64,000 nt of DNA from an uncultured Aquimarina sp. (GTDB lineage: Bacteria; Bacteroidota; Bacteroidia; Flavobacteriales; Flavobacteriaceae), in the NCBI GenBank assembly GCA_947498765.1, contig CANMLG010000017.1, positions 1 to 64,000 on the forward strand, given 5' to 3'. The first letter of the stretch is position 1. The number at the start of each line of letters is the position of its first letter. This document shows positions 1-8,513 of this stretch, one piece after another. The notes below the pieces were generated by a model. The model had not been told where the DNA came from. It saw only the letters and a program-made list of their open reading frames with translations, and searched no databases. The position numbers and the translations under genes were made by a program.

Positions 1-91
1 ATTGAAAAGTACAACAAAGTGTTTGTTTTTGAAGTGATTTCATAACGGAATAAATTTTCTAATGCATAATTTGGGTTAAACAATAAATATG

Positions 92-119
92 AAAAAAAAC
101 TCCTAAAAAACAATAGGAG
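92..119 (-). terminator. Terminator-like hairpin (minus strand)
   Basis: CTCCTA (100-105) and TAGGAG (114-119) form a 6-bp stem with an 8-nt loop. In the minus direction it is followed by eight T (99-92), a classical intrinsic terminator layout. No minus-strand gene precedes it within the window, so it has no obvious client. Confidence 0.45.
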
Positions 120-374
120 CACACATCTCTTAATTCCTTTTCAAAACAATCAATAAATAAATTCTTACAAAATAACACAAACACAGTCTTATTTTTTAAT
201 ATCAACAAACCCCTGTAAAACCCTATAAAACCATCAAAAAAAAGTGTTTACACCTTAAAAAACAAACACAAATCACACTTAAAAAAGATTACAAAACACA
301 CCAATACACCTAAAATTTCATAGAAAAAAAACACTCTTAATCGTGAGGTAAAAAAAGCATTAATTATATAATTC

Positions 375-382
375 TAATTTTG
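375..382 (+). promoter_or_regulatory. Bacteroidota -7 box of the secreted lectin gene
   Basis: TAATTTTG matches the TAnnTTTG consensus exactly. A start site about 7 nt downstream would give a leader of roughly 40 nt before the ATG at 432. I see no good -33 TTG, so this rests on one box. Confidence 0.45.
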
Positions 383-431
383 TTGATTATTAATAACCAA
401 GCCAAACCAAAAACCACTAATTACAATTAAA

Positions 432-2324
432 ATGAATAATAAAACGCTCAAGAACACTGTGCATAATAGATGGCATCTGTTTGCTCTGCTAGTATCTTTT
501 TTTACTATTACTGGCATTAATGCTCAAACTTACTGGACTGACAACTTTGATAATTCTAATTGGAGAAAGAACTACGACATTGGACCCGGAGGGAATAATT
601 TCAAATTTTTATCTAATGGAGGTTATTCAAAAGGAGGGGTGCAAATTACCGTAAAAAAAGGCTCACACCATGGAGGATCATTTAAATGGATGCTTAAAGA
701 AAATTTAGGTTTTGAACCGGAAGAGCTTTACGCGGAGTACCGTGTTAAGTACGACAAAAGCATGAATAAATTTGGAGGTAAAGCTCCTGGATTTGACGGT
801 ACCTATGGAAAAGCTGGCTGGGGTAATAGACCTGGAAAAGGAGTAAATGGTTGGTCTGCTCGTGGTACTTTAAGAACTGAAGGGCGATCTACAGTTAGAA
901 ACTCATTTTATGTTTATCACACAAATACTGGAAATAACGGAAAAACATGGGGAGATGCTGTTTGGTGGAAAAAAGGAGGCGATATGGATTACAACAAATG
1001 GTACCATGTAAAACAATACATAAAACTTAACACACCAGGAAAAAGTAATGGTATTTTAAAAGCTTGGGTAAACGGCAAACTTGTTTTTGAAAGAAGCAAT
1101 TGGAATTTTAGAAAAGTAAGTGATTTAAAAATTTATGCTTATTGGTTTAATTACTATAATGGAGGTAGAGATACTGCTAAAAAAACAGGAACTCTTATTG
1201 TTGATGATTTCAAATTATATGGCCCTCAAGGTCTAACGAATGGTCCAGCTCCAAAACCCGTAGCTGAACCTAAGCCAAAACCTCAACCTCAACAAAAACC
1301 TACTGCACCTGTTGCAAGCGCTAACAATATAAACTTTAATCAACCCAAAAATGGCAGTAATTTTAAAGTAAACTCATCAACAAATGTTATTGTTGAATTA
1401 AATAACAACAATGTTAAAGAAGTAAAACTTTATGTAAACAATGATTATGTTGGAAGACAAGGTAGTGCACCATACCGCTGGATAAACCCTAAACAATTAC
1501 AAAACTTAAAGAAGGGTAATTATACTTTAAAAGCTGTAGCGACACTAAAAAACAACAGTAAAGTTGAAAAAACTATTTCAATTTCTGTTGGAAATACCAC
1601 ACCTTCAAAACCTAGTACTTCGTCAAACACAATTACAGGAACTTATTACATTAAAAGTATTGCTAATGGACAAAACGTAATATCTCCAAGCTGGGACAAC
1701 TACAATGTATTAATGTTTAATAATGGCACATTCCGTGATCAGCAATGGTCTTTTGAGCATATCGGTAACGGCCTTCATAAAATAAAAAATGTTGGTACTG
1801 GCCGTTATTTAGAAGTACCACATGGAGATTGCGATAATAGATCAAATGTTTCCACATGGACAAATGCCAATAACAAACACCAACAATGGATTATTGAAAA
1901 AAATGGAAAAATTGTTTATTTTAAACCCGCACATTGCACTAATAAAGCTTTAGATAAAACTGGAAAAAATGGAGCAAGCGTATACTTGTGGTCTTACTCT
2001 AAATCAAATAAAAATCAGCAGTTTGAACTAGTACCTGTTAATGGGCAAAAATTAATCTCAGGAAATAGCAATAGTATTACTATATACCCTAACCCTGTTA
2101 CTGATAGTGAAATCAATATGATTCTTACTGAGTATATAGGTCAAGCAGTGTCTTATAGCATAACTAATTTAGAAGGCAAAGTTATTGCTAATGGTGGTTT
2201 TGATGCCGAACACGGTAATGAAGAATCTATTACATTATCACAAATTTCTAATGGAATTTATCTAATTCAACTTTCTGTTAATAATCAATATCGAATAATT
2301 AAGAAATTAATTGTGGACAATTAA
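432..2324 (+). CDS. Secreted PL14-like/ricin-lectin protein with T9SS sorting domain
   Basis: A modular 630-residue extracellular protein. Residues 1-32 are a signal peptide ending at INAQ. Residues 33-268 resemble the polysaccharide lyase family 14 jelly roll (GKAPGFDGTYGKAGWG, then NGWSARG and the late YHVKQYIKLN and KIYAYWFNYYNGG strands). A Pro/Lys linker (about 270-290) leads to an Ig-like module (about 299-388). A ricin-type beta-trefoil (about 400-540) shows QQW/QQF repeats. The C terminus (about 548-630, starting ITIYPNP and ending KKLIVDN) is a type A T9SS sorting domain, so the protein should be exported through the SprA pore and held at, or released from, the cell surface. The lyase-like call rests on motif resemblance; substrate (alginate, other uronate or something else) cannot be told. 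It stands alone, with its own promoter and terminator and no SusCD pair nearby. Confidence 0.8.
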   Translation: MNNKTLKNTVHNRWHLFALLVSFFTITGINAQTYWTDNFDNSNWRKNYDIGPGGNNFKFLSNGGYSKGGVQITVKKGSHHGGSFKWMLKENLGFEPEELYAEYRVKYDKSMNKFGGKAPGFDGTYGKAGWGNRPGKGVNGWSARGTLRTEGRSTVRNSFYVYHTNTGNNGKTWGDAVWWKKGGDMDYNKWYHVKQYIKLNTPGKSNGILKAWVNGKLVFERSNWNFRKVSDLKIYAYWFNYYNGGRDTAKKTGTLIVDDFKLYGPQGLTNGPAPKPVAEPKPKPQPQQKPTAPVASANNINFNQPKNGSNFKVNSSTNVIVELNNNNVKEVKLYVNNDYVGRQGSAPYRWINPKQLQNLKKGNYTLKAVATLKNNSKVEKTISISVGNTTPSKPSTSSNTITGTYYIKSIANGQNVISPSWDNYNVLMFNNGTFRDQQWSFEHIGNGLHKIKNVGTGRYLEVPHGDCDNRSNVSTWTNANNKHQQWIIEKNGKIVYFKPAHCTNKALDKTGKNGASVYLWSYSKSNKNQQFELVPVNGQKLISGNSNSITIYPNPVTDSEINMILTEYIGQAVSYSITNLEGKVIANGGFDAEHGNEESITLSQISNGIYLIQLSVNNQYRIIKKLIVDN

Positions 2325-2342
2325 CAATTAGATTTATTTAAC

Positions 2343-2391
2343 ATGAGTTTGACATAATTTCCCAAAAACCAAAATTTTATGTTAAACTCAT
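2343..2391. repeat. Inverted repeat downstream of the lectin gene
   Basis: Two 15-nt arms (2343-2357 and 2377-2391) pair over their whole length with a single G-U and a 19-nt loop. The element lies 18 nt after the stop codon and just before a stronger terminator hairpin. It may be a first attenuator or an mRNA 3'-end stabiliser; no T run follows it. Confidence 0.5.
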
Positions 2392-2399
2392 ATTATTTA

Positions 2400-2443
2400 A
2401 CTAAAACAGGCTATCCAAAAGGATAAGCCTGTTTTAGTTTTTT
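2400..2443 (+). terminator. Strong intrinsic terminator
   Basis: ACTAAAACAGGCT (2400-2412) plus ATCC pairs with GGAT and AGCCTGTTTTAGT (2426-2438) around an AAAA loop with one bulged A, followed by six T. It ends the lectin transcript and probably also insulates it from the convergent metallophosphoesterase gene. Confidence 0.85.
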
Positions 2444-2504
2444 ATCATCTTAAAAAATTATCAAAACAACAAATTACAACGTATAGATAACTAATATCGA
2501 TTAT

Positions 2505-3398
2505 TTAAAAATCAAAATCTGTTAATTTCTGAGGACCTTCTAAAAGCACTCTAATAATTTTAAGTACTCCATCTTTAGTGGTAGAAATCTGCCATTTAAT
2601 TAATGAAATTTCTCCATTAACAATCTCCAAACCAGTAATAGCCCTAGGATGAACACAGCTTCCAGTATTAAACAATGGCATTTGATTTTTTTCTGGAAAA
2701 CGAGGCCTATGTGTATGCCCTATTATAGTAACTACTTTGCCTACTTGACCAATCCATTTCCTCGTTCTTCTTTCTACCTTTATAGTCTCGCGATAATTTT
2801 TTGCCGGACTTGTAGGGTCATAAATACCTATTACTTGCAGTGGCCTCCATAAAACCCTTACCATAAATCGATTAAAACGCCAAGCCACATAATTCATAAA
2901 ATCTGCTTGATGTCCATGGGTTAAAAAAAGTTCTTGCCCTGTGTTTTTATGTTTAAAAACAATAGCCTCCGCAAATTGTACGCCTGGTAATAGTGGTTTT
3001 TCTGTATTTGTTTTTCTGTCAAAATAAGTCTCCCAATATTTTTTTACAACAGCCGCTCTTTGGTAAACCATATCATGATTACCCCATATAAGTTGAAATC
3101 TATTTGCTAGATAAAACTTCCGGAATAATAAATACACATTCTCATGCGCTCTAAAAATTTCCCCAAAAGACCTGTTCTCCCATAATTCATCTCCATCACC
3201 TAACTCACAGTATGTAAAACCTTGATCATAATAATAACTAAGTGCATGGAAATAGATATTCTTGTTTCGTGCAAAATCATCAGCGAAACTATTATCTCCA
3301 CGATGACAATCACTAAATAAAATTAGTTTTGATGTATCATCAAAAGCTAATCTTTTAGCATTTTTAAACGCTCTTGAAAGTCTAGATTGAGATGACAT
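2505..3398 (-). CDS. Calcineurin-like metallophosphoesterase
   Basis: A 297-residue cytosolic protein with the whole binuclear-metal motif set: SDCHRGD (D30, H32), GDGDE (about 67-71, in place of the usual GDxxD), GNHD (106-109), THGH (about 160) and GHTHRP (about 227). The fold is that of serine/threonine phosphatase-type phosphoesterases. It lacks features that would let me call LpxH or a nucleotidase, so the substrate stays open. There is no signal peptide. The ATG at 3398 is preceded within 8 nt by a GTTAGAT tandem array, so promoter or leader spacing may depend on repeat number. The DUF3347 lipoprotein gene lies upstream on the same strand. Confidence 0.85.
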   Translation of the reverse strand: MSSQSRLSRAFKNAKRLAFDDTSKLILFSDCHRGDNSFADDFARNKNIYFHALSYYYDQGFTYCELGDGDELWENRSFGEIFRAHENVYLLFRKFYLANRFQLIWGNHDMVYQRAAVVKKYWETYFDRKTNTEKPLLPGVQFAEAIVFKHKNTGQELFLTHGHQADFMNYVAWRFNRFMVRVLWRPLQVIGIYDPTSPAKNYRETIKVERRTRKWIGQVGKVVTIIGHTHRPRFPEKNQMPLFNTGSCVHPRAITGLEIVNGEISLIKWQISTTKDGVLKIIRVLLEGPQKLTDFDF

Positions 3399-3405
3399 AA
3401 ATTAC

Positions 3406-3463
3406 TGTTAGATGTTAGATGTTAGATGTTAGATGTTAGATGTTAGATGTTAGATGTTAGATG
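3406..3463. repeat. Heptanucleotide tandem array GTTAGAT x8
   Basis: Eight perfect head-to-tail copies of GTTAGAT (3407-3462) end 8 nt before the start codon of the minus-strand metallophosphoesterase. In the mRNA sense the unit is TCTAACA. It is one of several 7-nt arrays in this window. Confidence 0.95.
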
Positions 3464-3522
3464 GCAACAAATCCTTGACCTTTTTATGGCTTTATAACTT
3501 ACATTTTTTTAAACAAAACAAA

Positions 3523-3572
3523 AACTGGCTACCGACAACTCAAAAACTGACAACTCCCAACAGCCAACTGAC
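3523..3572. repeat. Degenerate heptanucleotide array (AACTGAC family)
   Basis: Seven in-phase units with one inserted base: AACTGGC, TACCGAC, AACTCAA, AACTGAC, AACTCCC, AACAGCC, AACTGAC. In the mRNA sense they carry an AGTT core. The array ends 8 nt after the stop codon of the DUF3347 gene and is separated by 59 nt from the GTTAGAT array of opposite polarity. Confidence 0.85.
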
Positions 3573-3580
3573 AATCAAAA

Positions 3581-4120
3581 TCACTGAAGCACTTTCACCA
3601 CTTCTCCACAAACCAACATTTGATCACCAAAATAAGGATTACGTACTTGATCACTATCTGATAGCCAATAGCCTCCTCTTCCATCAAAAGCCATTGGGCA
3701 AAATTGTTGGTAAAGCTTACCGCTTTTAACATCATCCTTTAAAATTGATGTCACCTCTTCGGTTAAGCCAACAAAAAATTCGCGTTGCTTTTTTATACTA
3801 TTTTCTGCAGCAATTAAAATAGCCACTTGTCTAGCTCTATCATATAATGAATCATTTGCAAACGATTTACTAAATTCATCAGCTGCTTTTTTAGCAGCTT
3901 TTGTATTTGTGTTAACCAATGCAGCTTTTAGAACTAAATATTGATCATACATCAATTTATTTTGCGGCGCATTAAATGTAACCGATGTTTTAGTTTTGGT
4001 AAGGTTCAAATCTTTCTTTGCATTGGCTTCAATAGGCGGTACACCACGCTCTGTTTCTTTCTTTTTACAAGAAAAAATCAACATACACCCCACTATAAAT
4101 ACAATAAAATAATCTTTCAT
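3581..4120 (-). CDS. DUF3347 lipoprotein
   Basis: A 179-residue predicted lipoprotein. I start it at the ATG at 4120 (MKDYFIVFI) because this gives a proper lipoprotein signal with lipobox IFSC; an upstream in-frame ATG would add 15 unlikely residues. The DUF3347 domain fills the mature chain and ends in the hallmark segment CPMAFDGRGGYWL, NPYFGDQM and CGEVV. The Cys and Met residues there suggest soft-metal (copper) handling, as DUF3347 is often tied to Cus-type metal efflux; no metal pump is adjacent, so this is inference. It runs divergently from purH. Confidence 0.8.
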   Translation of the reverse strand: MKDYFIVFIVGCMLIFSCKKKETERGVPPIEANAKKDLNLTKTKTSVTFNAPQNKLMYDQYLVLKAALVNTNTKAAKKAADEFSKSFANDSLYDRARQVAILIAAENSIKKQREFFVGLTEEVTSILKDDVKSGKLYQQFCPMAFDGRGGYWLSDSDQVRNPYFGDQMLVCGEVVKVLQ

Positions 4121-4317
4121 TTTTAAATTATTTAACTTTTCAATTAAAATTATAATGAGACACATTTATACTTTTTTTTTAAAAATGCATTAAATATACT
4201 CTCATTTTTAGCTTTAATTACAACATTAATTGAGTTTGAATTTTCTTTTAATTCAAATATACAGTTTTCCTTAAGCAAAATTCAAATGAGAATTAGTATA
4301 ATTCAATGACAAATACG

Positions 4318-4325
4318 TAATTTTG
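4318..4325 (+). promoter_or_regulatory. -7 box of purH
   Basis: TAATTTTG, a perfect TAnnTTTG box 25 nt before the purH ATG, would give a short leader of about 18 nt. No clear -33 element. No PurR-like palindrome or riboswitch fold is visible in the 230-nt divergent region. Confidence 0.45.
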
Positions 4326-4350
4326 CATTCTTAATTTTATCCTATTCACC

Positions 4351-5886
4351 ATGAGCGATTCAAAGACTGTAAAGTCAGCACTTATCTCTGTATTTAGTAA
4401 AGAGGGATTAGCCCCAATTGTAAAAAAACTTGACGAACAAGGTGTTACCATTTATTCAACAGGTGGTACCGAAAAATTTATTACTAATCTTGGCATTAAA
4501 GTGGTTCCAGTTGAGGATGTGACCAGTTATCCTTCAATATTAGGCGGTCGTGTAAAAACGCTTCATCCTAAGGTGTTTGGAGGTATTCTTAACCGTCAAA
4601 ACGTAGAAAGTGATGTTGAGCAAATTGCTGAATATGATATTCCTCAAATTGATGTAGTCATTGTTGATTTATATCCTTTTGAAAAAACAGTAGCCTCTGG
4701 TGCAACTGAACAAGATATTATTGAAAAAATTGACATCGGAGGTATCTCTTTGATTAGAGCTGCCGCAAAAAACTTTGCCGATGTAACTTGTGTTGCTTCG
4801 GTTAATGATTATGCCGATTTTTTAGAAGTAATCTCTACTAACAACGGAAGTATTTCTCTAAAAGATCGTAAGCGTTTTGCTGCAAAAGCATTTAATGTTT
4901 CTTCACATTACGATACGGCAATTTTCAATTATTTTAATGCAGAAGCTAAAGAAGAGGTTGTTTTTAAAGCCAGTATTACCGAAGGCAAAACCTTACGTTA
5001 TGGAGAGAACCCACACCAAAAAGGAACATTCTTTGGTGATTTTGAGGCTATGTTTCAAAAACTACATGGAAAAGAGCTTTCCTATAACAACCTTTTAGAC
5101 GTTGATGGAGCTGTTAACTTAATGAACGAATTTAAAAGAGAATCACCTACTTTTGCTATTCTAAAACATAATAACGCATGTGGTTTAGCACAGCGGGATA
5201 GTGTAAAACAAGCTTACCTTGATGCGCTTGCAGGTGATCCCGTTTCTGCTTTTGGCGGTGTTTTAATTAGTAATACTGCCATTGATGTAGCTACTGCTGA
5301 AGAAATTCATAAATTATTTTGTGAAGTAGTTATTGCTCCTTCATACGATGCTGATGCCTTGGAAATTCTTAAAGGAAAGAAAAATAGAATCATTTTAATT
5401 CAAAATGAAATCGAACTCCCTACAGACCAAGTACGTACTTGCTTAAATGGATTACTAGTTCAAGATAAAGACAGCATTACAGATGCTGAGAGTGACTTAA
5501 AAGTAGTAACAAAAAAGGCTCCAACTGCTCAAGAAATTAAAGATTTACTTTTTGCTTCAAAAATTTGTAAGCACACTAAATCCAATACTATTGTATTTGC
5601 TAAAAACAACCAATTGTTAGCAAGTGGCTGTGGTCAAACTTCGCGCGTAGACGCTTTAACTCATGCCGTTGAAAAGGCAAATTCTTTTAAATTTGATTTA
5701 AAGGGAGCTGCTATGGCCAGTGATGCTTTTTTCCCATTCCCAGATTGTGTTGAGTTAGCAGACAAAGCAGGTATTACTTCCGTTATTCAACCTGGTGGAT
5801 CCATAAAAGATCAATTAAGTATTGACTACTGTGACGCAAATGATGTTGCTATGGTAATGACAGGAACTAGACATTTTAAGCATTAA
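4351..5886 (+). CDS. purH: Bifunctional AICAR transformylase / IMP cyclohydrolase
   Basis: 511 residues, normal for PurH. It catalyses the last two steps of de novo purine synthesis: formylation of AICAR with 10-formyl-THF, then ring closure to IMP. The N-terminal IMP cyclohydrolase part (1-200) shows SVFSKEGL, YSTGGT and GGRVKTLHPKVFGGIL. The C-terminal transformylase part carries LRYGENPHQKG, KHNNACG and DAFFPFPD. It is monocistronic here: its own -7 box upstream, a hairpin terminator downstream, and mreB beyond. Confidence 0.97.
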   Translation: MSDSKTVKSALISVFSKEGLAPIVKKLDEQGVTIYSTGGTEKFITNLGIKVVPVEDVTSYPSILGGRVKTLHPKVFGGILNRQNVESDVEQIAEYDIPQIDVVIVDLYPFEKTVASGATEQDIIEKIDIGGISLIRAAAKNFADVTCVASVNDYADFLEVISTNNGSISLKDRKRFAAKAFNVSSHYDTAIFNYFNAEAKEEVVFKASITEGKTLRYGENPHQKGTFFGDFEAMFQKLHGKELSYNNLLDVDGAVNLMNEFKRESPTFAILKHNNACGLAQRDSVKQAYLDALAGDPVSAFGGVLISNTAIDVATAEEIHKLFCEVVIAPSYDADALEILKGKKNRIILIQNEIELPTDQVRTCLNGLLVQDKDSITDAESDLKVVTKKAPTAQEIKDLLFASKICKHTKSNTIVFAKNNQLLASGCGQTSRVDALTHAVEKANSFKFDLKGAAMASDAFFPFPDCVELADKAGITSVIQPGGSIKDQLSIDYCDANDVAMVMTGTRHFKH

Positions 5887-5965
5887 TCATTTAATACCCC
5901 GATTAGTTATTAATTAATGTATTTTAAATATATAATTGGTATTACAACTAAAATAAGCTGTATAA

Positions 5966-6003
5966 AAAAGCTCGAAATAAAAAATATTTCGAGCTTTTCT
6001 TAA
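5966..6003 (+). terminator. purH terminator
   Basis: Perfect 14-bp stem, AAAAGCTCGAAATA (5966-5979) with TATTTCGAGCTTTT (5985-5998), five-A loop, T-rich tail. It separates purH from the mre operon. Confidence 0.85.
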
Positions 6004-6066
6004 TTTTGAAGAAAATATTTTAACATAAATTAGACCATATTTATAAACTATATTAAAAATAGGCTT

Positions 6067-6074
6067 TAAATTTG
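6067..6074 (+). promoter_or_regulatory. -7 box of the mre operon
   Basis: TAAATTTG matches TAnnTTTG exactly, 58 nt before the mreB start, which gives a leader of about 50 nt. No convincing -33 TTG. Confidence 0.4.
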
Positions 6075-6132
6075 TGCTAATTTTAGTATTTTTAATGTTT
6101 AATACGTTTCACCCCCTTTTCCATAAAAACGC

Positions 6133-7161
6133 ATGGGTTTTTTTGACTTTCTTACCGAAGAAATTGCTATTGATTTAGGTACAGCTAACACATTAATTAT
6201 TCATAACGATAAAGTTGTTGTAGATAGTCCATCTATAGTTGCACGTGATCGGAACAGTGGTAAAATAATTGCCGTGGGTAAAGAAGCTGCTATGATGCAA
6301 GGAAAAACGCATGAAAATATTAAAACAATTCGCCCTTTGAAAGATGGTGTAATTGCTGATTTTGATGCTAGTGAAAAAATGATCAGTATGTTCATTAAAG
6401 AAATTCCAGCATTAAAAAAGAAATTATTCACTCCATCATTGCGTATGGTGATTTGTATTCCTAGCGGAATTACTGAAGTTGAAATGCGTGCCGTAAAAGA
6501 AAGTGCTGAACGTGTAAATGGGAAAGAGGTTTTTTTAATACATGAACCCATGGCCGCAGCTATTGGTATTGGTGTGGATATTATGCAACCAAAAGGAAAT
6601 ATGATTGTAGATATAGGTGGTGGTACCACTGAAATTGCAGTTATTGCTCTTGGAGGTATTGTTTGTGACAAATCTGTAAAAATTGCAGGTGATGTTTTTA
6701 CTAATGATATTATTTACTACATGCGTACACAGCATAACTTATATGTTGGTGAGCGTACTGCCGAAAAAATAAAAATTCAAATTGGAGCCGCAACGGAAGA
6801 TCTTGAGGTTCCTCCAGAAGATATGAGCGTTCAAGGACGTGATTTGCTTACCGGAAAACCAAAACAGGTTCAAATTTCATTTAGAGAAATTGCTAAAGCA
6901 TTAGATAAATCAATCCTTAGAATTGAAGATGCTGTTATGGAAACACTATCACAAACACCCCCTGAATTAGCAGCGGATATTTACAATACCGGTATTTACC
7001 TTGCTGGTGGAGGATCTATGCTCCGAGGTTTAGACAAGCGTCTTTCTCAAAAAACAGACTTACCTGTATACATTGCCGAAGACCCTTTACGTGCTGTAGT
7101 ACGAGGAACAGGAATTACCCTTAAAAATTTGGAACGCTACAAGAGTGTCATCAATAAATAG
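6133..7161 (+). CDS. mreB: Rod-shape actin homologue MreB
   Basis: 342 residues, the usual MreB length. This bacterial actin forms membrane-bound filaments that guide lateral-wall synthesis. Actin-family motifs are visible: phosphate-1 (AIDLGTANT), phosphate-2 (VDIGGGTTE, about 163-171) and the adenosine loop (YLAGGGSMLRG near 295). The N-terminal MGFFDFL is a short amphipathic membrane anchor. First gene of mreB-mreC-mreD-pbp2-rodA, in which gaps are 13 nt or less or the genes overlap, apart from 15 nt before pbp2. Confidence 0.97.
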   Translation: MGFFDFLTEEIAIDLGTANTLIIHNDKVVVDSPSIVARDRNSGKIIAVGKEAAMMQGKTHENIKTIRPLKDGVIADFDASEKMISMFIKEIPALKKKLFTPSLRMVICIPSGITEVEMRAVKESAERVNGKEVFLIHEPMAAAIGIGVDIMQPKGNMIVDIGGGTTEIAVIALGGIVCDKSVKIAGDVFTNDIIYYMRTQHNLYVGERTAEKIKIQIGAATEDLEVPPEDMSVQGRDLLTGKPKQVQISFREIAKALDKSILRIEDAVMETLSQTPPELAADIYNTGIYLAGGGSMLRGLDKRLSQKTDLPVYIAEDPLRAVVRGTGITLKNLERYKSVINK

Positions 7162-7174
7162 CTTACAATAAGAC

Positions 7175-8002
7175 ATGCAGCAAATTTTAAATTTTCTTAT
7201 CCGATATAGGAATACGCTGCTATTTATTGTATTGTCCTGCATTGCCATTGGACTAACAATACAATCCCACAGCTATCATAAAAGTAAATTTATTAGTTCT
7301 ACCAACTTTTTTACGGGTGGACTTTTTTCTATTACCAGAAATATTGACAATTATTTTAATTTAAAGGCCTACAACAACAGGTTACTCATTGAAAATACAA
7401 GGCTAAAAAACACATTATATCAAAAAGGAATTGACACTACTGATATCTCTAAATTTACACTTGATAGCACAAACACTATTCAATACCATTACAAACCTGC
7501 ATTAGTTATAAATAACGATTACCATAAAACCAATAATTTTATTACCCTTAACAAAGGAAGTAAAGATAGTATTGCAACCGACATGGGAGTTATCACTGAT
7601 TTAGGCATTATTGGCATTGTACAAAAAGCCAGTACTAATTACTCACGAGTGATATCTATTTTAAATAAAAACTCGCGTATTAATGCGAAGCTCAAAAAAA
7701 CAGAACATTTTGGATCTTTAGTTTGGAATACCAAATCGCCTAATGTTGTACAACTTATAGATATCCCTAGACTTGCTCCTTTAAAAATTGGAGATACTAT
7801 CGTTACCGGAGGCCGCTCTACTATTTTCCCGAAAGGAATTTTAATTGGTACTATTAAAGATTTTCAACTGGATAGTAACGAAAGTTATTATACCGTTAAC
7901 ATCGAGCTATTTAATGATATGACAAATATTGGATTTGTAAATGTTATTGAAAACAAAAATGCTTTAGAAATAAAAGCTTTAGAAAAACAGACTAATGAAT
8001 AA
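7175..8002 (+). CDS. mreC: Rod-shape-determining protein MreC
   Basis: 275 residues: a short cytosolic start, one membrane helix (about 12-30), a helical segment (about 62-80) and the periplasmic beta-domain pair. Typical MreC phrases are VITDLGIIGIVQ and GDTIVTGGRSTIFPKGILIG. MreC bridges MreB filaments and PBP2. The mreD start overlaps its last 8 nt, so the two are translationally coupled. Confidence 0.95.
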   Translation: MQQILNFLIRYRNTLLFIVLSCIAIGLTIQSHSYHKSKFISSTNFFTGGLFSITRNIDNYFNLKAYNNRLLIENTRLKNTLYQKGIDTTDISKFTLDSTNTIQYHYKPALVINNDYHKTNNFITLNKGSKDSIATDMGVITDLGIIGIVQKASTNYSRVISILNKNSRINAKLKKTEHFGSLVWNTKSPNVVQLIDIPRLAPLKIGDTIVTGGRSTIFPKGILIGTIKDFQLDSNESYYTVNIELFNDMTNIGFVNVIENKNALEIKALEKQTNE

Positions 8003-8498
8003 TTCAACCACATTAAATATAGTCCGTTTTATAAGCCTTGTGCTAATACAGGTGATCATTTTCAATAAAATATTACTTTTAGGTTATATTAACCCTTATC
8101 CTTACATTATTTTCATTTTATTATTTCCTATAAAAAATCAGCCTTGGGTCTTTCTTATTTTAAGCTTTTTATTAGGTCTTACATTGGATCTATTTGGTAA
8201 TTCAGGAGGTTCACATGCTGCAGCTTGTCTATTAATCGCCTATTTACGCCCTTTTATTCTTGAAAATTGTTTTGGACTAAATTACATTCATCAAAATTTA
8301 AAATTAAATAATGCACCATTTAAACAACTCACTATATATGTTGTTTTAATGGCTTTAATACATCATTTGACATTATTTAGTTTAGAAGTCTTCCAACTTA
8401 AATACATTAATTTTATACTCTCGCAAACTTTATTCTCTGGAATATTTTCAATTGCAACTATTTTACTTAGCTTATCGTTATTTAAAAAAGGAAATTAA
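7995..8498 (+). CDS. mreD: Rod-shape-determining protein MreD
   Basis: 167 residues, strongly hydrophobic with about five membrane helices, matching MreD in size and in its place between mreC and the PBP2 gene. Sequence conservation in this family is low, so the call leans on position and topology. The segment SFLLGLTLDLFGNSGG is the most typical part. It overlaps mreC by 8 nt. Confidence 0.93.
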   Translation: MNNSTTLNIVRFISLVLIQVIIFNKILLLGYINPYPYIIFILLFPIKNQPWVFLILSFLLGLTLDLFGNSGGSHAAACLLIAYLRPFILENCFGLNYIHQNLKLNNAPFKQLTIYVVLMALIHHLTLFSLEVFQLKYINFILSQTLFSGIFSIATILLSLSLFKKGN

Positions 8499-8513
8499 CG
8501 TAGTACGCCGAGC

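Larger units (their letters stand above)
1..431. other. AT-rich non-coding left edge
   Basis: No open frame with coding character is visible on either strand before the first gene at 432. The stretch is very AT-rich with many A runs. It holds a minus-strand terminator-like hairpin near its left end and the promoter of the first gene at its right end, described separately. Nothing else is recognisable. Confidence 0.6.

Noticed and set aside
3454-3729. Plus-strand open frame of 91 codons over the heptamer arrays
   Set aside because: It overlaps the 3' end of the DUF3347 gene on the other strand and starts inside tandem repeats; no family pattern.
4166-4350. Purine riboswitch before purH
   Set aside because: No conserved purine-riboswitch core or paired loops; the region is plain AT-rich DNA with a -7 box close to the ATG.
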